Assembly: GCF_004022215.1 (NCBI RefSeq)
Contig: NZ_SAUZ01000021.1
Coordinates: 1 to 64,000 of the forward strand
DNA: 64,000 nt
Origin: Paenirhodobacter populi
Lineage (GTDB): Bacteria; Pseudomonadota; Alphaproteobacteria; Rhodobacterales; Rhodobacteraceae
Reading direction: 5' to 3'
Below are positions 1 to 8,342 of this stretch, one piece after another. The translations under genes were made by a program, and so were the position numbers. Each line of letters starts with the position of its first letter. The first letter of the stretch is position 1. The notes below the pieces were generated by a model. It searched no databases. It was not told where the DNA came from and saw only the letters and a list, made by a program, of their open reading frames with translations.

Positions 1-217
1 CGGCGATGGCGGTGAGGAAAGCGGCGCGCTCGGCCCGGCTCGCGTAGCCATAGGACCAGAACGCCTCCTCCGCCGCCTCCGCCGCCCGCTCGACCAACTC
101 CACCGTCCCCATCGAGAACCGATGCGCCGGACCGAACGCCGGCTCGTTCTCAAAGAAATCCTCGCCGCCGACCCAGTCGCCTGCGATCAGATGCCTGCCA
201 TGCGGGGTGAATGTCAT
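1..217 (-). CDS. Aldehyde dehydrogenase, 5' part (2,5-dioxovalerate / ketoglutarate semialdehyde type)
   Basis: This is the first 72 codons of a gene that runs off the left edge. The N-terminus, with HLIAGDWVGG followed by GTVELVERAAEAAEEAFW, is the usual start of NADP-dependent 2,5-dioxovalerate (alpha-ketoglutarate semialdehyde) dehydrogenases, the last step of non-phosphorylative sugar-acid catabolism to 2-oxoglutarate. The ATG at 217 follows a strong GGAGGAAG ribosome site. The catalytic Cys and Glu lie outside the window, so the substrate class rests on N-terminal resemblance and on the neighbouring keto-deoxy acid dehydratase. Confidence 0.72.
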   Translation of the reverse strand, partial: MTFTPHGRHLIAGDWVGGEDFFENEPAFGPAHRFSMGTVELVERAAEAAEEAFWSYGYASRAERAAFLTAIA

Positions 218-354
218 GATGTCTTCCTCCTCATATCTGTCTTTGTGGAACTGGCCGCTCTGAAGGGACCGGGGAAATCATCGCCCCAAGGCACCGCGCG
301 CCCCGAAGCGCATTCCAGAACCCCCGGGCGCTCCCTTTCCCTGTCGTGTTTCCA

Positions 355-405
355 TAAATATCCCGGGGGTGAGCCCGGAACGGGCGAGGGGGCAGCGCCC
401 CCTGC
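355..405. repeat. GC-rich palindromic intergenic element / candidate terminator
   Basis: Two adjacent inverted repeats are visible: CCGGG...CCCGG around 363-377, and GGGGGC-AGC-GCCCCC at 388-402. They lie downstream of the FAH gene and upstream of the aldehyde dehydrogenase, both on the minus strand. On that strand the hairpins are followed by CGGGATATTTATGG. Similar hairpin plus ATATTTATGG strings recur between genes in Rhodobacteraceae genomes, from general knowledge, not checked here. It could terminate the upstream operon. The rest of 218-463 holds no gene that I can support. Confidence 0.4.
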
Positions 406-463
406 GCCCCATCCGCACACGCCACGATCCCGGTCCGGAAACCCGTTCCCAATATGCGGCACC

Positions 464-1309
464 TCAGACGGCCCGCACGACCCTTTGTGATTGCACACCA
501 AGCCCATCAATCCCGAGGCGCAACACCTCCCCACCCCGCAAGAAGACGGGCGGCTTCTGGCCAAGCCCGACTCCCGGCGGCGTCCCGGTCGAGATCACAT
601 CTCCGGGCTGCAGCGACATGCATTGCGACAGGTAGGAAATGATCGTTGCAACGTCAAAGATCATCGTTCCGGTCGTGCCGTTCTGGTAGCGATGGCCGTC
701 GACCTCCAGCCAGATCGACAGGTTGCCGACATCGCCAGCTTCGTCGGGCGTCACCAGCCAGGGGCCGATCGGGCCGAAGGTGTCGAAGCCCTTGCCCTTG
801 TCCCAGGTGCCGCCACGATCCATCTGCCAGCTTCGTTCGGAAACGTCGTTGACGACGCAATAGCCCGCCACATGAGACAGGGCCTCTTGAGGCGGAATGT
901 ACTTGCCACCCTGGCCGATCACGACGCCCAGCTCCACCTCCCAGTCGGTCTTTTCGGAACCGCGCGGAATCTCGATATCGTCATTCGGGCCGGACAGGGC
1001 CGAAATCCATTTGTTGAACACGACGGGCTCCCTGGGGATCGGTGCGCCCGTCTCGGCGGCATGGTCGGCGTAATTCAGCCCGATGCAGACGAATTTCCCG
1101 ACGCGCCCGACGCAGGGGCCGAGCCGTGGTTCGCCCCCGACCCGGGGCAGATCCGCAAGATCGAGCGCGGCGAGCCGGGCAAGCCCATCGGGTAGCAGCA
1201 CGTCGCCCGCGATGTCTGCCACATGGCCGGACAGATCGCGGATGCCTCCCTCCGGATCGAGAAGGCCGGGTTTCTCCTGTCCCGGCGGTCCGTAACGCAA
1301 AAGCTTCAT
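464..1309 (-). CDS. Fumarylacetoacetate hydrolase-fold protein (short form)
   Basis: A 281-residue FAH-superfamily enzyme. The short N-terminal domain is followed by the conserved core: GKFVCIGLNYADHAAETG (about 72-89), the metal-binding acidic segment DWEVELGVVIG, GYCVVNDVSER, and the C-terminal run LQPGDVISTGTPPGVG. Family members hydrolyse acylpyruvates, decarboxylate or isomerise 2-oxo acids, or act as 2,4-diketo-3-deoxy-acid hydrolases. In a sugar-acid locus the last role is the most attractive, but the substrate cannot be read from sequence. The ATG at 1309 has a GAGGA site. It is 54 nt downstream of the longer FAH paralogue and probably in its operon. Confidence 0.8.
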   Translation of the reverse strand: MKLLRYGPPGQEKPGLLDPEGGIRDLSGHVADIAGDVLLPDGLARLAALDLADLPRVGGEPRLGPCVGRVGKFVCIGLNYADHAAETGAPIPREPVVFNKWISALSGPNDDIEIPRGSEKTDWEVELGVVIGQGGKYIPPQEALSHVAGYCVVNDVSERSWQMDRGGTWDKGKGFDTFGPIGPWLVTPDEAGDVGNLSIWLEVDGHRYQNGTTGTMIFDVATIISYLSQCMSLQPGDVISTGTPPGVGLGQKPPVFLRGGEVLRLGIDGLGVQSQRVVRAV

Positions 1310-1363
1310 TGTGTGATCCTCATTCCTCGCAAGTGGTGCCGCGACCCGAACCGGTCGCGGGTT

Positions 1364-2554
1364 TCAACGGAACACCCCCAGCAAACCACGTCCGGCAAGA
1401 TTGCGCATCAGCGCACCGGCGCCGAATTCCCATGACGGGCAAGCCTCGGCGCGGGCCACGCGGTTCACCAGCGCACCAAGCTTCGGGGTCGAGACGCTGA
1501 CGATATCGCCATCCCTGTGGGTGAACCCCTGCCCGTCACGTTCCTCGGTCGGGGCGAACATCGTGCCAAGGAACAGCACCGCGCCATCCGGATATTGATG
1601 ATGCGGACCGATCATCTGTGAGACGAGGTCAAGCGGATCGCGGCTGATCTGGCGCATGGAGGAAAGCGCCTCAAGCGCATAGCCGTCGGGGCCTTGCACA
1701 TGCAGCGTGACCTCGGCCCGCCGGATGTCATCCAGCCCGAAACCCGCATCGAAAAACCGCAGGAAAGGGCCGATCGCACAGGATGCGTTGTTGTCCTTGG
1801 CCCGGCCAAGAAGCAGCGCAGAGCGCCCCTCGACGTCCCGCAGATTGACGTCATTGCCAAGCGTCGCGCCGACTACGCGCCCGTCGGGCGCGACGATCAG
1901 CACCACCTCCGGTTCGGGGTTGTTCCACTGCGAGCTTGCCAGAACCCCGCAATCCATTCCCGTCCCGACCGCGGACAGGGGCTGGGCCTTGGTGAAAATC
2001 TCTGCGTCGGGACCGATGCCGACCTCCAGATACTGGCTCCAGAGCCCACGGGCCAGAAGGACCGACCTGACCTTTTCGGCTTCGGGACTGCCGGGCCTGA
2101 GGCCCGAAAGATCGCCCGCGACCAGATCGCCGACCTCCGCGCGCAAGGCTTCAGCCGCGACCGGGTCGCCCTTGGCGCGCTCTTCAAGCAGGCGTTCGAG
2201 CAGCGAGACCGCGAAGGTCACGCCTGCGGCCTTCACCGCCTGCAGATCGACCGGGGCCAGCAGATAGGGCAAACGCGCATCGCGCCCTTCGGGACGGCTG
2301 TTCGCCAGAACCTCCGCGAGCCCGGCGACATCGCGTCCCTCGGTCGCGGTCAGGGCCGCCGCCGGGTCTGCCTCGGCGCAAAGCGCGCTCATCGTCGGGA
2401 AAGCCCGCGTCACGTCAATGAGACGTTCGCCGCGCAGCGCGCAGATCGCGGGCCCTTCCCCCGGCAGCCAGAGGCGCGCGGCAAGGGTCGCCGCCTCCCT
2501 GTCCTCGGGCATCGTCCGCGCGGGATCGAGCCCCGTCAGCGCAGCGGAGCTCAC
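1364..2554 (-). CDS. FAH-family 2-keto-3-deoxy sugar acid dehydratase-like protein (long form)
   Basis: A 396-residue member of the long FAH clade, often annotated as fumarylacetoacetate hydrolase family protein and including 2-keto-3-deoxy-D-arabinonate dehydratase-like enzymes. The catalytic core is in the C-terminal 200 residues, with NNPEPEVVLIVAPDGRVVG (the acidic metal-ligand stretch) and LGNDVNLRDVEGRSALLLG. The start is GTG at 2554. It overlaps the ATPase stop as GTGA and is preceded by GGGAGCGG, implying translational coupling to the transporter genes. The presence of a DapA-family dehydratase in the same locus suggests two dehydratases acting on different stereoisomers, which is an inference. 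Confidence 0.75.
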   Translation of the reverse strand: MSSAALTGLDPARTMPEDREAATLAARLWLPGEGPAICALRGERLIDVTRAFPTMSALCAEADPAAALTATEGRDVAGLAEVLANSRPEGRDARLPYLLAPVDLQAVKAAGVTFAVSLLERLLEERAKGDPVAAEALRAEVGDLVAGDLSGLRPGSPEAEKVRSVLLARGLWSQYLEVGIGPDAEIFTKAQPLSAVGTGMDCGVLASSQWNNPEPEVVLIVAPDGRVVGATLGNDVNLRDVEGRSALLLGRAKDNNASCAIGPFLRFFDAGFGLDDIRRAEVTLHVQGPDGYALEALSSMRQISRDPLDLVSQMIGPHHQYPDGAVLFLGTMFAPTEERDGQGFTHRDGDIVSVSTPKLGALVNRVARAEACPSWEFGAGALMRNLAGRGLLGVFR

Positions 2555-3279
2555 AGCCCGCTCCCGACGAACTGGCGCAACTCGGGGGTCTGCGGATTGT
2601 CGAACATCGAACCGTCGCCGGTTTCCCAGACGACGCCCTGATGCATGAAGATGATTTCGTCGGCGACGCGGCGGGCGAAACTCATCTCATGCGTCACAAG
2701 GACCATTGTCATGCCGGATTGCGCAAGCTGTTCGATCGTCTTGAGAACCTCCGCCGTCAGTTCGGGGTCGAGCGCGGACGTCACCTCGTCGAACAGGATC
2801 ACGCGGGGCTGCATCGCCAGGCTGCGCGCGATCGCGACGCGCTGTTGCTGGCCACCCGAAAGCTGCTCGGGATAGGCCTTCGCCTTTTCGGCAAGCCCGA
2901 CCTGTTCAAGAACCTTGCGCGCGATCTCATGCGCCTCGGCCTGCGAGGCCTTGCCGGTCAGCCGGGGGGCGAGGGTGACGTTCTGCTCGACCGTCAGATG
3001 CGGAAAGAGGTTGTAGCTCTGGAACACGATGCCGACCTCCATACGCAGATGGCGCAGGTCGCAGTTCGCCTCATGCAGCTTGCGCCCGCAGACCTCGAGC
3101 GTACCGGACTGGATCGTCTCAAGCCCGTTGATACAGCGCAGCGCGGTGGATTTCCCGGATCCCGAGCGCCCGATCAGCGCGACGACGCGGCCTTCCGGAA
3201 CGGTCAGCGAAACCCCTTTGAGAACCGGGAGGGTGCCGTAGGATTTATGGACATCCTTGAAGGTGACAAGTGCGGTCAT
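2551..3279 (-). CDS. Polar amino acid-type ABC transporter ATP-binding protein
   Basis: A 242-residue ATPase of the GlnQ/HisP type. Walker A is GRSGSGKST, the Q-loop region QSYNLFPHLT, the signature LSGGQQQRVAIARSL, Walker B VILFDEVTSAL and the switch histidine VTHE. I chose ATG 3279 because CGGAG lies 8 nt upstream and it clears the stop of the upstream permease at 3299. A longer in-frame start at 3306 would overlap the permease. It energises the two permeases immediately upstream. Because it sits among sugar-acid catabolic genes, the cargo may be a sugar acid or amino-sugar acid and not a standard amino acid. Confidence 0.93.
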   Translation of the reverse strand: MTALVTFKDVHKSYGTLPVLKGVSLTVPEGRVVALIGRSGSGKSTALRCINGLETIQSGTLEVCGRKLHEANCDLRHLRMEVGIVFQSYNLFPHLTVEQNVTLAPRLTGKASQAEAHEIARKVLEQVGLAEKAKAYPEQLSGGQQQRVAIARSLAMQPRVILFDEVTSALDPELTAEVLKTIEQLAQSGMTMVLVTHEMSFARRVADEIIFMHQGVVWETGDGSMFDNPQTPELRQFVGSGL

Positions 3280-3298
3280 GGACAGATCTCCGGATGGA

Positions 3299-3949
3299 TC
3301 AGCCACGCTTCAGGCGCCGTTCGAGACGGCGGCTGTAAAGCGAGAGCGGATAACAGATGGCGAAGTAAAGCAGGGCGGCGATGCTGAAGATCACGAACGG
3401 CCTGAAGGTCGAGTTGTTCAGAAGCCGCGCGGTATAGGTCAGTTCGGCGAAACCGATGACGACGGCATAGGAGCTGTTCTTCACGATCTGGACAAGAAAG
3501 CCGACCGTGGGCGCGATCGATATCCGCACCGCCTGCGGCAGGATCACATGGGTCAGGCGCTGGAACGGCTTGAGAGCAAGGCATTCCGCCGCCTCCCACT
3601 GCGCCTTGGGCACCGACATCAGCGCACCGCGCCATATCTCGGCCAGATAGGCCGAGCAATAGGCCGTCATCGCCACCGCTGCCGCGACCAGCGCCGGCAC
3701 GCTGAACCCCGCGATCGACATGCCGAAATAGCACAGGAACATGATGATCGGCAGCGGGATGCCCTGGATCAGGTTGATGTAGCCGGCGATGCCGAACCGC
3801 AGCAGCCGGTTCTTCGAGATCCGCCCGACGGCCGCGGGCAGGCCGATGACCGATCCGCCGACAAAACCCAGAAGCGACAGGATGACGGTCCACCCCGCGC
3901 CCTGGAGGATGAACAGAAGCTGGTTGGGTGTAAGCCCTGCAAAAGTCAT
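3299..3949 (-). CDS. Polar amino acid-type ABC transporter permease 1
   Basis: A 216-residue inner-membrane permease of the HisM/HisQ family. Hydrophobic segments span most of the chain. The cytoplasmic EAA loop that docks the ATPase is visible as EAAECLALKPFQRL followed by ILPQAVR. The ATG at 3949 is preceded by GAGGAAAG. The gene lies 10 nt after permease 2 and 19 nt before the ATPase, so the three form a tight operon with the FAH genes behind. Its binding protein is most likely the one at 9329-10126. Confidence 0.92.
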   Translation of the reverse strand: MTFAGLTPNQLLFILQGAGWTVILSLLGFVGGSVIGLPAAVGRISKNRLLRFGIAGYINLIQGIPLPIIMFLCYFGMSIAGFSVPALVAAAVAMTAYCSAYLAEIWRGALMSVPKAQWEAAECLALKPFQRLTHVILPQAVRISIAPTVGFLVQIVKNSSYAVVIGFAELTYTARLLNNSTFRPFVIFSIAALLYFAICYPLSLYSRRLERRLKRG

Positions 3950-3959
3950 GTGGCTTTCC

Positions 3960-4640
3960 TCACAACGGGGTGCGCAGACGGCGGCGGGTGAAGGCTATCC
4001 GGGCGATGACCTCGAACATCGTCCGGGTGAGCCACGACAGCACCAGATAGATCACGGCGACGACGACATAGACCTCGAAGCCGCGGAAGGTCATCGACTG
4101 GATGCCATAGGCCGCGCCGGTCAGCTCCTCGACCGAGATCTGGGACATGATCGACGTGGCGAGCATCATCAGGATGAACTGGCTGACAAGTGCCGGATAG
4201 ACCCGCTCGACCGCCTGCGGCAGTTCGATATACAGAATGACCTGCCACCTGCGCAGCGCGAGGCAATCGGCCGCCTCCTTCTGGCCGCGCGGGATGGATT
4301 CAAGCCCGGCGCGGATGATTTCGGTGGTATAGGCGCCGACATTGATCACCAGCGTGATGATCGCGGCCCAGAATGCGCCGATCTTCAGCCCCATCGAGGC
4401 CATGCCGAAGAACAGCCAGAAGGCCTGCACCACCAGCGGCGTGTTGCGCACCAGATCGACATAGCAGCCGACAATGGTGCGCAGGGTCTTGCCGCCATGC
4501 ACCCGCGCGATCGCGCAGGCGGATCCGAAGATGAAGCCGAACAGGATGCTCAGCACCGACAGGCCGATGGTCAGCCGCATCCCCGCAAGCAGGTCCGGCC
4601 AATAGTCATACAGAAAACTGAAGTCGAATTGGTAGCTCAA
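3960..4640 (-). CDS. Polar amino acid-type ABC transporter permease 2 (TTG start)
   Basis: A 226-residue HisM/HisQ-type permease with the EAA loop EAADCLALRRWQVI and ELPQAVERVYPA. The open frame extends upstream to 4949 but would run through the divergent promoter. TTG at 4640 is preferred because it is preceded by GGGAGGGGCAGC and gives a normal family N-terminus (SYQFDFSFLYDYWPDLLAG). The next in-frame Met is inside the first membrane segment. It is the first gene of the minus-strand transporter/FAH operon and is divergent from the dehydratase gene at 4771. Confidence 0.88.
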   Translation of the reverse strand: MSYQFDFSFLYDYWPDLLAGMRLTIGLSVLSILFGFIFGSACAIARVHGGKTLRTIVGCYVDLVRNTPLVVQAFWLFFGMASMGLKIGAFWAAIITLVINVGAYTTEIIRAGLESIPRGQKEAADCLALRRWQVILYIELPQAVERVYPALVSQFILMMLATSIMSQISVEELTGAAYGIQSMTFRGFEVYVVVAVIYLVLSWLTRTMFEVIARIAFTRRRLRTPL

Positions 4641-4740
4641 GCTGCCCCTCCCAGGTTCCGGCAGACCTCCCCGTCTGCCGCCCTCCTTGCGCCGGCCCCT
4701 TATTGAGACTTGACGCAGACCGGATAGCATGTTTGAACTA

Positions 4741-4759
4741 TGCGTGCAATATACATTTT
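4741..4759. promoter_or_regulatory. Candidate operator copy 1: TGCGTGCAAnnnACATTTT
   Basis: TGCGTGCAATATACATTTT lies in the divergent region between permease 2 and the UxaA-family gene, overlapping the expected start of transcription and ending just before its ribosome site. The same 19-nt string, differing only at three central bases, recurs at 10199-10217 upstream of the binding-protein gene. The core GCGTGCAA is part of a near-palindrome in the second copy. It is the best candidate site for the GntR regulator encoded at 6402-7433. Confidence 0.5.
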
Positions 4760-4770
4760 GGAGGCAATAC

Positions 4771-6303
4771 ATGGCCAGCCTCGACAGCCCGGCGATCCTG
4801 CTCAATCCGATCGACGACGTCGCCGCAGCCCGCCGCAAGATCCGGCCGGGCGAATTTACGGGAATCGATGACATCATCGCCTGCGAAATCATCCCGCGCG
4901 GGCACAAGGTCGCCTTGCGGGCGATCCCCGCCGGTGGCGAGGTGCGCAAGTTCGGTCAGGTGATCGGCCGCGCCACGCAGGACATCCTGCCCGGTCAGCA
5001 TGTCCATCTGCAAAACCTCGCCGTGGTCGAATCGCAGCACGAACATCAGTTCTCGGTCGACATCGAGGCGAAAGGCATGATCCCGCCCGAGGACTGCCGC
5101 ACCTTCATGGGATACGACCGCGGCGCGGGCGGTATCGGCACCCGCAACTTCATCGGCATCCTGACCACGGTGAACTGTTCGGCCACGGTGTCGAAATACA
5201 TCGCCGACCACTTCAACCGGTCCGGCGGGCTTGATGGTTTCGACAATGTGGACGGCGTCGTCGCCCTGACCCACGGCGGCGGCTGCGCGATCAGCATGAA
5301 GACCGAGGGCTATCTTTACCTGACCCGGGTCATTCAGGGCTATGCCCGCCATCCGAATTTCGGCGGCATCCTGATGATCGGGCTGGGCTGCGAAACGAAC
5401 CAGATCGCCCCGATTCTGGAACATTACAAGCTTGAGGAAAGCAACCGCTTCCGCACCATGACGATCCAGCAACTGGGCGGCACGCGCAAGACGATCGAGG
5501 CGGCTTCGGAGATGATCCGCGAGATGCTGCCGTCGGTCAACGCGGTGAAACGCACCCGACAGCCGCTGTCCGGGCTGAAGGTCGCGCTGGAATGCGGCGG
5601 ATCGGATGGCTATTCGGGGATCACCGCGAACCCCGCGCTTGGCCATGCCTCGGATCTGATCGTGCGCAACGGCGGCACGTCCTGCCTTGCCGAAACGCCC
5701 GAGATCTATGGCGCGGAACACCTGCTGACCCGCCGCGCGACCACCCCCGAAGTGGCCGAAAAGCTGCTCGGGCGCATCGACTGGTGGCGCGACTATACCG
5801 CCCGGAACGGCGCCGAGCTGAACAACAATCCGAGCCACGGCAACAAGGCGGGCGGGCTGACGACCATCCTGGAAAAATCGCTCGGCGCGGTCGCGAAGGG
5901 CGGTTCGATGCCGCTGCGCGCGGTCTACGAATATGCAGAGATCATCCGCGAGCGCGGCTTCGTCTTCATGGATACGCCGGGCTATGATCCCGTTGCCGTG
6001 ACCGGGCAGATCGCCGGCGGCTGCAATGTCGTGTGCTTCACCACAGGGCGCGGCTCTGTTTCAGGATACAAACCCGCGCCCTGCATCAAGATCGCCACGA
6101 ACACCGACATGTATGACCACATGCAGGAGGACATGGATATCAACGCCGGCACGATCGCCACCGGCGACGAGAGCATCGAACAGGTGGGCGCGCGCATCTT
6201 TGAGCACATCATCGCCGTGGCCTCGGGCGAAAAGAGCCTGAGCGAAAGCTACGACTACGGGGACAATGAATTCGTCCCGTGGCAGGTCGGCGCGGTCACC
6301 TGA
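4771..6303 (+). CDS. UxaA-family altronate/galactarate-type dehydratase
   Basis: A 510-residue single-chain member of the UxaA/GarD dehydratase family. The N-terminal SAF domain (about residues 15-90, with IPRGHKVALRAIPAGGEV) is followed by the large catalytic domain containing GYDRGAGGIGTRN, THGGGCAI, LGCETNQI and ECGGSDGYSGITANPALG. Family members dehydrate aldonates or aldarates to 2-keto-3-deoxy acids using a metal centre. The cysteines in THGGGC, LGCE and ECGG are retained. ATG 4771 follows GGAGG and gives the typical N-terminus, whereas an in-frame start at 4729 has no ribosome site. The product would feed the DapA-family and FAH-family dehydratases nearby. The exact sugar acid is unknown. 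Confidence 0.88.
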   Translation: MASLDSPAILLNPIDDVAAARRKIRPGEFTGIDDIIACEIIPRGHKVALRAIPAGGEVRKFGQVIGRATQDILPGQHVHLQNLAVVESQHEHQFSVDIEAKGMIPPEDCRTFMGYDRGAGGIGTRNFIGILTTVNCSATVSKYIADHFNRSGGLDGFDNVDGVVALTHGGGCAISMKTEGYLYLTRVIQGYARHPNFGGILMIGLGCETNQIAPILEHYKLEESNRFRTMTIQQLGGTRKTIEAASEMIREMLPSVNAVKRTRQPLSGLKVALECGGSDGYSGITANPALGHASDLIVRNGGTSCLAETPEIYGAEHLLTRRATTPEVAEKLLGRIDWWRDYTARNGAELNNNPSHGNKAGGLTTILEKSLGAVAKGGSMPLRAVYEYAEIIRERGFVFMDTPGYDPVAVTGQIAGGCNVVCFTTGRGSVSGYKPAPCIKIATNTDMYDHMQEDMDINAGTIATGDESIEQVGARIFEHIIAVASGEKSLSESYDYGDNEFVPWQVGAVT

Positions 6304-6310
6304 CCCGCCC

Positions 6311-6355
6311 TCCGGACGGTCGCATCCCTCACGGAACGACCCGCGACCGTCCGGA
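6311..6355. terminator. Bidirectional terminator hairpin
   Basis: A perfect 13-bp inverted repeat (TCCGGACGGTCGC at 6311-6323 and its complement at 6343-6355) with a 19-nt loop lies between the convergent ends of the dehydratase gene (6303) and the GntR gene (6402). No long T-run follows on either strand, as is common in high-GC genomes. Confidence 0.72.
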
Positions 6356-6401
6356 AGACGCAGCCGATGATCCGGGATGCTGAGCGGGCGGTTCGCCGCG
6401 T

Positions 6402-7433
6402 TCAGGTGAAATAGCTGAGCCTTGCGGGCGGCGGGCCATGACGCACGGTTTCGGCACGCTCCATCACCTTGGCAAGCGATCCGTGGATATGGCTGCGCAT
6501 CACCAGTTGCAGCCCCTCCCGGTCGCGCCGCAGCATCGTCCGGAAGGCCGAGATGTGCTCCCCCATGAAGGGTTCGTGATCGGGCATCGCCACCCGTATC
6601 CCGACGGTATGTTTCGACAACGTCAGCACGCAATGGGTCCGCTGAAGGATCTTCACCAGTTCCTGGTTCGGCGATCGCTGGACACAGCGCACATGCAGAT
6701 CCAGTTCAAGATCATACATCGTCGCCGCCGTCACATTCGGATATTGCGCCAGCGCCTCAAGATGGCGATCCAGCATCGCCCCGATCTCGGCGTCGCTCAG
6801 CCGTTCCAGCGCACCGCCAAGCGCCAGCGGTTCCAGATGCTCGCGCACCTCGTAAAGATCGCTTAGCCTGCGGTTGTCCAGTGGCACGATCGACCAGCGG
6901 GAGGCATCGTCCTTCTCGATCAGCCCGAGGGTTTCAAGCCGCAACATCACGTCCCGCGCCACCGTCCGCCCAACCCCGTAGTGGCGGGCAAGCTCCAGCT
7001 CGTTGACCCGCAGACGCCCGAAGAACGAGCGATAGACCACCTGGCTTTCGACCTCTTCGTAGATCGTCTGCCAGGCAAAGCTGGGGCGTTCCTCCTGCTG
7101 GGCGGCAAGGTCGACCAGAATCTCCGCAAGATTGGCGCGGATCGGTGCCGTGCCCGACGGGCCGACAACGAAGCCCCGGCCATCGAAGCGGCTGATCAGC
7201 CCTTCATCGGCCAAAATTCGCAAAGCCTGACGCACCGGCGCCCGGCTGGTGCCGAACAGCTCGGCCAGCGGCCCCTCCAGAAGCACCGCCCCCGTCGGGA
7301 CGCGCTGGCCGCGGATTTCATCCTTCAGGCTGTCGGCGAGGCTTTCGTAAAGGCTGAGCTTGCGGACATGCGCGCCCGGCGGTCCACCCTGCGGCCCCCC
7401 GGAGTTCGGGTCGTCTTCCTGACCGGGTTCCAC
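6402..7433 (-). CDS. GntR-family regulator with two winged-helix domains plus FCD domain
   Basis: A 343-residue regulator. Residues about 24-92 form a classical GntR winged helix (LAELFGTSRAPVRQALRILADEG). Residues about 120-184 form a second one (LARHYGVGRTVARDVMLRLETLG). An all-helical FCD-type effector domain follows from about 188 (RRLSDLYEVREHLEPLALGG). Ordinary FCD regulators of 220-260 residues have only one DNA-binding domain. GTG at 7433 is chosen for GGAGAG 6 nt upstream. The gene is last in the minus-strand series binding protein, dehydratase, AroE-like, regulator, so it probably controls this locus in response to a pathway sugar acid. A homologue with the same layout lies at 35678-36664. 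Confidence 0.85.
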   Translation of the reverse strand: MEPGQEDDPNSGGPQGGPPGAHVRKLSLYESLADSLKDEIRGQRVPTGAVLLEGPLAELFGTSRAPVRQALRILADEGLISRFDGRGFVVGPSGTAPIRANLAEILVDLAAQQEERPSFAWQTIYEEVESQVVYRSFFGRLRVNELELARHYGVGRTVARDVMLRLETLGLIEKDDASRWSIVPLDNRRLSDLYEVREHLEPLALGGALERLSDAEIGAMLDRHLEALAQYPNVTAATMYDLELDLHVRCVQRSPNQELVKILQRTHCVLTLSKHTVGIRVAMPDHEPFMGEHISAFRTMLRRDREGLQLVMRSHIHGSLAKVMERAETVRHGPPPARLSYFT

Positions 7434-7532
7434 CTGACACTCTCCACAAACTGCGCTGCCCGGCGGACCGGGCGAATTTCTCTTTCGAATACAGACGACG
7501 CGGTGATCGACATCCCGCGCCGCCGTTCCAAG

Positions 7533-8342
7533 CTATAGACCGAAGAAATCCGACATCAACTCGGTCTGATACTCAAGCATCGGTTTGCCGGGGTGGATAG
7601 CGCAGCCGATCCCGCGCGCCGCCGCCAGCAAAGGGGTGATTTCCGGCTCCATCACCACCTCGGCCACCACCATGCCGGTGGACAGTCCCGATACATCGAA
7701 CGGCAGAGCATCGCCATCGCGCAGACCAAGAGAGGTGCCGTTGACGGCGATATCATGGTTTTCGGGATTCTCGGTGCCGACCCTGAAGTCGACAGAAGGA
7801 TAGACCGACGCAAGCCTGTCACAAAGCTCCGCCGCGCGTTCCATCGTGCGATTGTAGATCGTCAGTTGCGCCACGCCTTCGGCGGCGAACGCCTCGGCGA
7901 TGGCCTTCGCCGCTCCGCCCGCACCGGCCAGATAGACGCGCCTGCCCGCGACCTCATGCCCCGCCGCCTTCAGTCCCGCGAGAAATCCGATGCCATCCAG
8001 CGCATCGCCATGGATGCGCCCGTCCGGCATGCGCCGGATGACGTTGACCGCGCCCACGAGACGCGCGCGGTCGCTGATCCTGTCGCACAGGTCAAGCGCG
8101 GCGTTCTTGTGCGGGACCGTCACGATCCCCCCGTCAAAGCTTTTGACCTTCCGAAGCGTATCGAAGATCGCGGAAAGGTCTTCGGGAGCAATATGGAACG
8201 GCACCATGACCGCATCCTGCCCGCGCCGGCGCGCGATTTCGTTGATCAGCGGCGGCGCTTTCACATGCCCGACCGGATCGGCGAAAATACCCAGAACCCG
8301 GGTCCTGCCGGTGATCGTTGCCGGATTTTCCTCGGCAGCCAT
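7533..8342 (-). CDS. AroE-like (shikimate/quinate dehydrogenase family) oxidoreductase
   Basis: A 269-residue NAD(P)-dependent dehydrogenase of the AroE fold. Conserved marks are GIVTVPHK (substrate-side Lys), GAVNVI, DALDGIGF (substrate-side Asp) and the dinucleotide motif GAGGAAKAIAEAF. The loop that normally carries the two Ser that hold the shikimate carboxylate reads ADPVGHVKAPPLINE, so both are absent. A housekeeping shikimate role is therefore doubtful and a catabolic polyol or keto-acid substrate is likelier. The start at 8342 overlaps the upstream dehydratase stop by one base (TGATG). Confidence 0.82.
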   Translation of the reverse strand: MAAEENPATITGRTRVLGIFADPVGHVKAPPLINEIARRRGQDAVMVPFHIAPEDLSAIFDTLRKVKSFDGGIVTVPHKNAALDLCDRISDRARLVGAVNVIRRMPDGRIHGDALDGIGFLAGLKAAGHEVAGRRVYLAGAGGAAKAIAEAFAAEGVAQLTIYNRTMERAAELCDRLASVYPSVDFRVGTENPENHDIAVNGTSLGLRDGDALPFDVSGLSTGMVVAEVVMEPEITPLLAAARGIGCAIHPGKPMLEYQTELMSDFFGL

